From: an uncultured Duganella sp.
GTDB taxonomy: Bacteria; Pseudomonadota; Gammaproteobacteria; Burkholderiales; Burkholderiaceae
DNA length: 28,185 nucleotides
Direction of reading: 5' to 3'
Assembly (NCBI GenBank): GCA_946482335.1
Contig: CAMLRG010000063.1
Location: 1 to 28,185 of the forward strand
Shown: positions 24,201 through 28,185 of the stretch, piece by piece
How the letters are laid out: every line of letters begins with the position of its first letter
Position numbering within the stretch: the first letter of the stretch is position 1
The notes under the pieces: generated by a model
Told to the model about the DNA's origin: nothing
Database searches by the model: none
What the model saw: the letters and a program-made list of their open reading frames with translations, nothing else
Made by a program: the position numbers and the translations under genes

Positions 24201-24662
24201 TCAGGCGGCGCGGCGCGCGGCGCGGCACGCTTCGAGCTGGCTGCGCAGTTCCGCTGCTTCCGCCGCAAAGTTGTCGCGCGCGGTGACGGCGCCGACCAGT
24301 TCCATCTCGGCGGCCAGCTTGGCGTCGGACAGCGTGGCCGTGGCGGCCAGGCTGCGCTCGAGCTGTCCGCGCAAGTCGGCGATCTGGGCATCCTTGCCCT
24401 CGATGGCCAACTGGTCCTTGGCCTTGCCCACCAGTGCATCGGCGGCAATATTGCGCGCATTGCGCAATTCGCCATTCAGGCGCGTGATCTGGTCCTCGTT
24501 CTCTTCCAGCGTCGCCTGCGCGGTGGTGATCTGCGCGCGCAATTCCTCGATTTCGGCGCGCAAGGGGCTGCCTACTTCCTGGGCGGCTTGCTGCACCCAG
24601 CCGGCCAGGGCGGCCGTGACCGATGCGGGGATGTCCAGCTGGGGAATGTCGTGTTCTGCCAT
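24201..24662 (-). CDS. Uncharacterised coiled-coil protein
   Basis: A 153-residue protein I do not recognise. From about residue 35 to the end it is one long charged helix with heptad-like spacing ('LRAEIEELRAQITTAQATLEENEDQITRLNGELRNA', then 'LSDAKLAAEMELVGAVTARDNFAAEAAELRSQLEA'), so it probably forms a coiled-coil dimer. The first 30 residues ('LDIPASVTAALAGWVQQAAQEVG') may pack as a small cap. There is no signal peptide or membrane segment. GGAGCAGGAC precedes the ATG at 24662. It is divergent from the ECF sigma factor gene, with a perfect 16-base palindrome over its predicted promoter. A structural or DNA-associated role is possible but unproven. Confidence 0.75.
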   Translation of the reverse strand: MAEHDIPQLDIPASVTAALAGWVQQAAQEVGSPLRAEIEELRAQITTAQATLEENEDQITRLNGELRNARNIAADALVGKAKDQLAIEGKDAQIADLRGQLERSLAATATLSDAKLAAEMELVGAVTARDNFAAEAAELRSQLEACRAARRAA

Positions 24663-24695
24663 GTCCTGCTCCAAAGCGGGGTTCACAATCCACAC

Positions 24696-24725
24696 ACGAT
24701 ACCGCATTAGATTGCCGTACGGCAA
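24696..24725 (-). promoter_or_regulatory. Possible promoter of the coiled-coil gene
   Basis: On the minus strand TTGCCG (plus 24720-24725) and TATCGT (plus 24696-24701) are 18 bases apart, each with four of six consensus matches. The -35 hexamer lies inside the 16-base palindrome at 24711-24726, so a protein bound there would block this promoter. Confidence 0.3.
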
Positions 24726-24726
24726 T
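24711..24726. promoter_or_regulatory. Perfect 16-base palindrome, likely operator
   Basis: ATTGCCGTACGGCAAT is fully self-complementary. It lies in the 167-base divergent region between the coiled-coil gene and the ECF sigma factor gene, over the predicted -35 of the former and about 43 bases upstream of the ECF-type promoter. The size and symmetry suit a dimeric repressor, for example of the TetR type, but no such gene is in the window. Confidence 0.5.
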
Positions 24727-24768
24727 GACCGGCTTGCCAACTTCGGGCGACTTTTTTTGCATTGCCCG

Positions 24769-24797
24769 GGAACGTGGAAGAATCCCGTGGCATCCAA
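24769..24797 (+). promoter_or_regulatory. ECF-type promoter, probably autoregulatory
   Basis: GGAACGT at 24769-24775 and TCCAA at 24793-24797 are 17 bases apart. This fits the general ECF/RpoE pattern of a GGAAC -35 and a TCNAA-like -10. It lies about 33 bases before the sigma factor start codon, so the sigma factor may drive its own operon. This is inference from motif and position. Confidence 0.5.
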
Positions 24798-24829
24798 TGT
24801 CGTGAAAACAGCCAAATACCGGGATCACC

Positions 24830-25420
24830 ATGAATGACTTAGCCGCTTTTGAACAGTTGATGCGCCGCCACAACCGCGCGCTGTACCGCACGGCGCGCAG
24901 CATCGTCAAGGACGACGCCGAAGCGGAAGACGTGCTGCAGGAAGCCTATCTGCTGGCCTTCCGCGGCATGGATAGCTTCCGCGGCGAGTCCAGCATCGCC
25001 ACCTGGTTGACCCGCATCGTGATTAACGAGGCAATCGCCCGGTCGCGGAAAAAGGGGCGCCTGGCGGAAATCATCGAGCTTGACGGAGAAACAATGATGG
25101 ACGAGCACAACGAACGGCCCGAGCAAGCGCTGTTGCGCAGCGAGGCAAGGCGCCTGATCGAACAAAAGATCGATGGCTTGCCCGCTGCCTTCCGCACCGT
25201 CTTCGTGCTGCGCGCCCTGGAGGAAATGACGGTGGAGGAAATCGCCGCCTGCCTCGAGATTCCGGAAGCGACCGTGCGCACCCGCTATTTCCGGGCCCGC
25301 GGCCTGCTGCGCGAAGCCTTGTCGCGTGAGCTCGACGTCGCGCTGGAAGACGCTTTTGCCTTCGATGGCGCGCGGTGCGACCGCATCGTCGCCAGCGTGC
25401 TGGCACGGCTGCAACATTGA
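24830..25420 (+). CDS. ECF-family RNA polymerase sigma factor
   Basis: A 196-residue extracytoplasmic-function sigma factor. Region 2 is 'AEAEDVLQEAYLLAFRGMDSFRGESSIATWLTRIVINEAIARSRKK' and region 4 is 'LPAAFRTVFVLRALEEMTVEEIAACLEIPEATVRTRYFRARGLLREAL'. About 30 residues follow region 4 ('LEDAFAFDGARCDRIVASVL'), a short extension with one Cys. No anti-sigma factor gene lies next to it on either side, so control must come from elsewhere or from the extension. A predicted ECF promoter lies upstream. The ferritin-like and cytochrome c genes follow within 22 and -4 bases and are probably its co-transcribed targets. The ATG is preceded only by a weak GGGA. Confidence 0.93.
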   Translation: MNDLAAFEQLMRRHNRALYRTARSIVKDDAEAEDVLQEAYLLAFRGMDSFRGESSIATWLTRIVINEAIARSRKKGRLAEIIELDGETMMDEHNERPEQALLRSEARRLIEQKIDGLPAAFRTVFVLRALEEMTVEEIAACLEIPEATVRTRYFRARGLLREALSRELDVALEDAFAFDGARCDRIVASVLARLQH

Positions 25421-25442
25421 CCCACCACACCAAGGAGAAACC

Positions 25443-26018
25443 ATGTCCTTCCTGACTTCCCTCGACGACGTTGCCCAGGGCACGCGCCGTTCCTTCCTTT
25501 CCAGATCCGGCCTGCTGCTGTCCGGTGCGGCCGTGGCCCTGCTGGCCGGCGAAGATGCGTTAGCCGCGAAAGCAGGCAAACCGACCGATGACGATGTGCG
25601 CATCCTCAACACGGCGCTCGGCGCCGAACTGGAAGCCGTCGCCGCCTACCAGCTGGGCGCCGAAAGTGGCTTGCTGCAACAGCCGGTGCGCGACCTCGCG
25701 CTCACTTTCCAGGGCCACCACAAGGAGCACGCCGACGTGCTGGCCAAAGCCATCGCCAGGCTGGGCGGCAAGGCGGTGGCGGCGAAGGAGAAATACACCT
25801 TCCCGACCGAAAGCCTGAAATCGCAGGCGGACGTGCTGCGCTTCGCGGCCACGCTGGAGAAGGGCGCGGTCAGCGCCTACCTTGGCGCCGTGCCGCTGTT
25901 CGGCAACCGCGAGCTCGCCAAGGCCGCCGCCAGCATCCTGGGCGATGAGGCGATGCATTGGGCTGTCCTGCGCAACGCCCTCGGCGAAGTGCCGGTGCCG
26001 TCGGCCTTCGTCGCATGA
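25443..26018 (+). CDS. Tat-exported ferritin-like domain protein
   Basis: A 191-residue protein with a Tat signal ('TRRSFLSRSGLLLSGAAVALLAG', RR at 15-16) and a four-helix ferritin-like domain from about 50 to 180. Candidate metal ligands are Glu64 ('AELEAVAAYQLG'), His93/His96 ('GHHKEH'), Glu139 ('TLEKGAVSAYLG') and Glu169/His172 ('GDEAMHW'). This is close to a di-iron set, although the usual Glu of helix two appears as His. It should fold in the cytosol and be exported with its metal, which is the usual reason for Tat export. The role could be peroxide or iron handling in the periplasm. AAGGAGAAACC gives a strong start at 25443. Its stop overlaps the cytochrome c start. Confidence 0.85.
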   Translation: MSFLTSLDDVAQGTRRSFLSRSGLLLSGAAVALLAGEDALAAKAGKPTDDDVRILNTALGAELEAVAAYQLGAESGLLQQPVRDLALTFQGHHKEHADVLAKAIARLGGKAVAAKEKYTFPTESLKSQADVLRFAATLEKGAVSAYLGAVPLFGNRELAKAAASILGDEAMHWAVLRNALGEVPVPSAFVA

Positions 26019-26434
26019 TGCGCAGCGCCACCGCCGCGGCCGTCGGCGCCGCCCTGGCGCTGGCCGCCGCCGCCGGGGCGCTGGCGCCTGCCACGCAAAC
26101 CGTGCCCGCGTCCGCGCCGGCGGCATCCATCGGCAACGCGGCCGCCGGCAAGGTGGTCTACGAACGCTGCCTGGCCTGCCACGCCCTGGCCTACGATCGC
26201 ACCGGCCCCCGCCACTGCGGCCTGTTCGGCCGCCGCGCCGGCAGCGTGCCTGGCTTTGATTATTCCGAGGCGATGCAGCGCTCGCGCATCGTCTGGGATG
26301 ACAAGACCCTCAACCTGTTCCTGGCCGACCCGCCCCGGGCGGTCCCAGGCACCAGCATGGGCTATGCCGGCATCAAGGACGGCGCGGAACGCGCGGACCT
26401 GATTGCCTACCTGAAGCAAGCCTGCCCCCGCTAA
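26015..26434 (+). CDS. Exported monoheme c-type cytochrome
   Basis: A 139-residue class I cytochrome c. A signal peptide covers about 1-35 (Ala-rich core). The heme-binding CLACH lies in 'GKVVYERCLACHALAYDRTGPRHCGLFGRRAG', and the axial Met is in 'VPGTSMGYAGIKD', before the closing helix 'ERADLIAYLKQACP'. This is the c2/c550-like layout, so it is a periplasmic electron carrier. Two adjacent ATG codons are possible (26015 and 26018); the first overlaps the stop of the ferritin-like gene, so translation is coupled. It is the natural electron partner of the exported ferritin-like protein, but that is inference. A PAS-GGDEF gene follows after 42 bases. Confidence 0.9.
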   Translation: MMRSATAAAVGAALALAAAAGALAPATQTVPASAPAASIGNAAAGKVVYERCLACHALAYDRTGPRHCGLFGRRAGSVPGFDYSEAMQRSRIVWDDKTLNLFLADPPRAVPGTSMGYAGIKDGAERADLIAYLKQACPR

Positions 26435-26464
26435 GCCCGCGCCGACGCGCGCCGGATTTTGCGG

Positions 26465-26470
26465 TATGCT
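26465..26470 (+). promoter_or_regulatory. Possible -10 element of a leaderless PAS-GGDEF mRNA
   Basis: TATGCT, four of six consensus bases, ends six bases before the ATG at 26477. No Shine-Dalgarno sequence precedes the ATG. The upstream -35 region is GC-rich and shows no clear hexamer. Confidence 0.35.
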
Positions 26471-26476
26471 CGCTGC

Positions 26477-27676
26477 ATGAGCAATGCATTGCAGCGCCTG
26501 CCGGACCTGTTACTGGACGCCGTCTTCATGGTGGACGAGGGCGGCCGCATTGTCTTCGTCAATCCGGCCTGCCGCGCGATCTTTGGCTATGCGCCGGAAG
26601 AAATGATCGGCCGCATGATCCTCGACTTCATCCACCCCGGCGACAAAGAGCGCACGGTGGCGGAAATGGGACATGTCCTCAGCGGCCGTCCCGGCCTCGG
26701 TTTCGAAAACCGCTACATGCGCAAGGACGGCAGCGTGGCCCACATCATGTGGACCGCGCGCTGGTCGCCGGAAGACCGTTTGCGCATCGGCGTCGCGCGC
26801 GACATCAGCGAACGCAAACGTGCCGAACAGCGCCAGGCCGGCATGCTGGCGCTGGCCACCGCCGCCCACGGCGCCGCATCGCTGTCCGAACTGTTCAGCG
26901 CCTTCGAAGGCATCCTGCAAGACATGTTGCCTGTGCGCGGCATGGTGGCCGTGCTGCAGCCCGGCGAACGCCTGGCCTATGCCAGCGTGCCGCCGGACGC
27001 GGCGCCGTCCGACGCCACCGGCTGGCATCACCTCACCTTGTCCGCGTCGGGCATCGGGTTCGGCGAAATGCGCCTGGACCTGGGCAAGCACGGCACGCTG
27101 TCGGCGAAGGAGATCGATTTGCTGGCATTTGCCGCGGGACAGGCCGGCGCCGTCATCGAGCGCCTGGCACTGCACGCCGACCTGGCCCACGCCGCGCGTT
27201 ACGACGAATTGACCGGCTTGCCGAACCGCAGGCTGTTCCAGGACCGCATCCTCTCCGCCATCGCGCGCTGCCGCCGCGGCCAGTCGCGCGGCGCCCTGCT
27301 GTTCATCGACCTGGACGACTTCAAGCTGGTGAACGACGAGCATGGCCACCTAGCTGGCGACCAGCTGCTGCAAGCCATCGCGCGCCGCATCACCTCCTGC
27401 GTGCGCGAAGCCGACACGGTGGCCCGCATCGGCGGCGATGAGTTCGTGGCCTTGCTGGAAAACGTTGCCGACCTGGCGCAAGCCGAAGCGGTGGCCAGCA
27501 AGATCCGGCAAGTGATCGCCACCCCGCTGGTGCAGGGCGGGCGCATCCTGCAGCCGCATGCCAGCATCGGCATCGCCCTCTACCCCGAGCACGGGGAAGC
27601 CATCGACCAGCTGATGCGCCACGCCGACCAGGCCATGTACGCCAGCAAAGCCGCGCGCAAGGCGGCCACCGCTTGA
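26477..27676 (+). CDS. PAS-GGDEF diguanylate cyclase
   Basis: A 399-residue cytosolic diguanylate cyclase. A PAS domain covers about 5-118 ('LLDAVFMVDEGGRIVFVNPACRAIFGYAPEEMIG', ending 'VARDISERKRAEQR'). Next comes a short GAF-like segment (about 125-232), then the GGDEF domain from 240. The active site GGDEF is intact at 319-323, with RxxD inhibitory site READ at 310-313 and 'DELTGLPNRRLFQDR' at the start of the domain. There is no EAL domain, so synthesis of cyclic di-GMP is expected, with product feedback. The start at 26477 is favoured because the PAS begins soon after; a TTG at 26459 is less likely. It converges on the chemoreceptor gene. Confidence 0.93.
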   Translation: MSNALQRLPDLLLDAVFMVDEGGRIVFVNPACRAIFGYAPEEMIGRMILDFIHPGDKERTVAEMGHVLSGRPGLGFENRYMRKDGSVAHIMWTARWSPEDRLRIGVARDISERKRAEQRQAGMLALATAAHGAASLSELFSAFEGILQDMLPVRGMVAVLQPGERLAYASVPPDAAPSDATGWHHLTLSASGIGFGEMRLDLGKHGTLSAKEIDLLAFAAGQAGAVIERLALHADLAHAARYDELTGLPNRRLFQDRILSAIARCRRGQSRGALLFIDLDDFKLVNDEHGHLAGDQLLQAIARRITSCVREADTVARIGGDEFVALLENVADLAQAEAVASKIRQVIATPLVQGGRILQPHASIGIALYPEHGEAIDQLMRHADQAMYASKAARKAATA

Positions 27677-27691
27677 GTCGCGGCGGGCCCG

Positions 27692-28185
27692 CTAGGCTAG
27701 GCGCGGGCGCCGGGAACCGGGCGACGGCCGGGCTTCGAAGCGGAAGGCGCTGACCGACTCGGCCAACAGGACGGCTTGCTGCTGCATCGCGTCGGATGCC
27801 GCGGCAACTTCTTCCACCACGGCGGCATTCTGCTGCGTGACCTGGTCCATCTCGGCAATGGCCTGGTTGACCTGCTCGATGCCGGTGCTTTGTTCTTCGC
27901 TGGCCGCCATGATTTCCGCCATGATGCCGGTGACGCGATCGACGCTGGCCACCACCTGATCCATCGTGGCTCCCGCCTGGGCAACCAGCGTGCTGCCACG
28001 CTCCACCTGCTCGACCGAGCTGTCGATCAGGTGCTTGATGTCCCTGGCCGCCGTGGCGGAGCGCTGCGCCAGGTTGCGCACTTCGGCGGCCACCACGGCG
28101 AAGCCGCGCCCTTGTTCGCCGGCGCGCGCCGCTTCCACGGCGGCGTTCAGCGCCAGGATGTTGGTCTGGAAGGCGATGCCGTCGA
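27692..28185 (-). CDS. Methyl-accepting chemotaxis protein, C-terminal part
   Basis: The gene runs off the right edge; only about 164 C-terminal residues are visible. The highly conserved receptor tip '[36 protein letters not shown]' is present, where the CheA/CheW contact lies, followed by '[16 protein letters not shown]' and the descending methylation helix '[31 protein letters not shown]'. It ends in a short basic tail ('[12 protein letters not shown]') with no CheR-binding pentapeptide. The sensory and membrane parts lie outside the window, so the ligand is unknown. Its stop is 15 bases from the stop of the PAS-GGDEF gene, with only a small GCGGGCCCGC palindrome between. Confidence 0.95.
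   Translation of the reverse strand, partial: DGIAFQTNILALNAAVEAARAGEQGRGFAVVAAEVRNLAQRSATAARDIKHLIDSSVEQVERGSTLVAQAGATMDQVVASVDRVTGIMAEIMAASEEQSTGIEQVNQAIAEMDQVTQQNAAVVEEVAAASDAMQQQAVLLAESVSAFRFEARPSPGSRRPRLA

Noticed and set aside
27683..27692. GCGGGCCCGC palindrome as a terminator between PAS-GGDEF and the chemoreceptor
   Set aside because: It has no loop and no T-run on either side. It is too short to be called an intrinsic terminator.
1..28185. CRISPR arrays, transfer or ribosomal RNA genes, insertion sequences, prophage genes
   Set aside because: No regularly spaced direct repeats, cloverleaf sequences, transposase motifs or phage structural genes were seen. Coding style and base composition are even across the window.

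Overview
The window is a gene-dense, high-GC stretch (roughly two-thirds G+C by eye) from a free-living Gram-negative bacterium. Protein styles point to the betaproteobacterial family Oxalobacteraceae (Massilia/Duganella-like): a two-component 'propeller' histidine kinase, a NarL-type regulator ending in a typical 'SEETVKAHMR' helix-turn-helix, DUF2058, DUF1737, and many exported hydrolases. This placement is inference from protein style. There are no RNA genes, insertion sequences, prophage genes or CRISPR arrays. About 27 protein genes fill the window, and the only gene-poor stretch over 250 bases is the first 289 bases.

Layout. 1-289: AT-rich intergenic DNA with nested inverted repeats. 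290-1399 (+): exported alpha/beta hydrolase and a DUF1737 protein. 1421-2199 (-): GNAT acetyltransferase coupled to a MazG-like pyrophosphohydrolase. 2270-4933 (+): exported M1 aminopeptidase. 4930-6810 (-): membrane GGDEF-EAL protein. 6915-7562 (+): NarL-family response regulator without an adjacent kinase. 7536-13889 (-): a tightly packed seven-gene operon (exported haloperoxidase-fold hydrolase, catalase, YcaC-like hydrolase, XapX protein, YtcJ-like amidohydrolase with a Cys/His tail, DoxX protein, DUF1275 protein). 13981-16986 (-): propeller histidine kinase without an adjacent regulator. 17016-20378 (-): SnoaL-like protein, ScyD/SMP-30-like exported protein and TPR exported protein in one operon. 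20492-21349 (-): exported protein made of two CAP domains. 21385-22377 (+): GNAT acetyltransferase and DUF2058 protein. 22367-23347 (-): exported cyanophycinase-like peptidase. 23400-24104 (-): Nu-class-like glutathione transferase. 24201-24662 (-): coiled-coil protein. 24830-26434 (+): ECF sigma factor, Tat-exported ferritin-like protein and cytochrome c. 26477-27676 (+): PAS-GGDEF cyclase. 27692-28185 (-): chemotaxis receptor signalling end, cut by the window edge.

How the genes fit together. Three themes recur. The first is oxidative or electrophile defence: catalase, haloperoxidase-fold hydrolase, DoxX, ferritin-like protein, cytochrome c and glutathione transferase. The second is signal transduction: two c-di-GMP proteins, a separated histidine kinase and response regulator that may be partners, an ECF sigma factor with no anti-sigma gene in view, and a chemoreceptor. 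The third is exported polymer or peptide processing: M1 aminopeptidase, cyanophycinase-like peptidase and CAP protein. The best candidates for an undescribed system are the seven-gene redox operon and the ECF/ferritin-like/cytochrome c module. At the DNA level, five genes have a -10-like hexamer 6-7 bases before the start codon and no clear Shine-Dalgarno sequence, suggesting leaderless mRNAs. Three convergent gene pairs overlap at their 3' ends.
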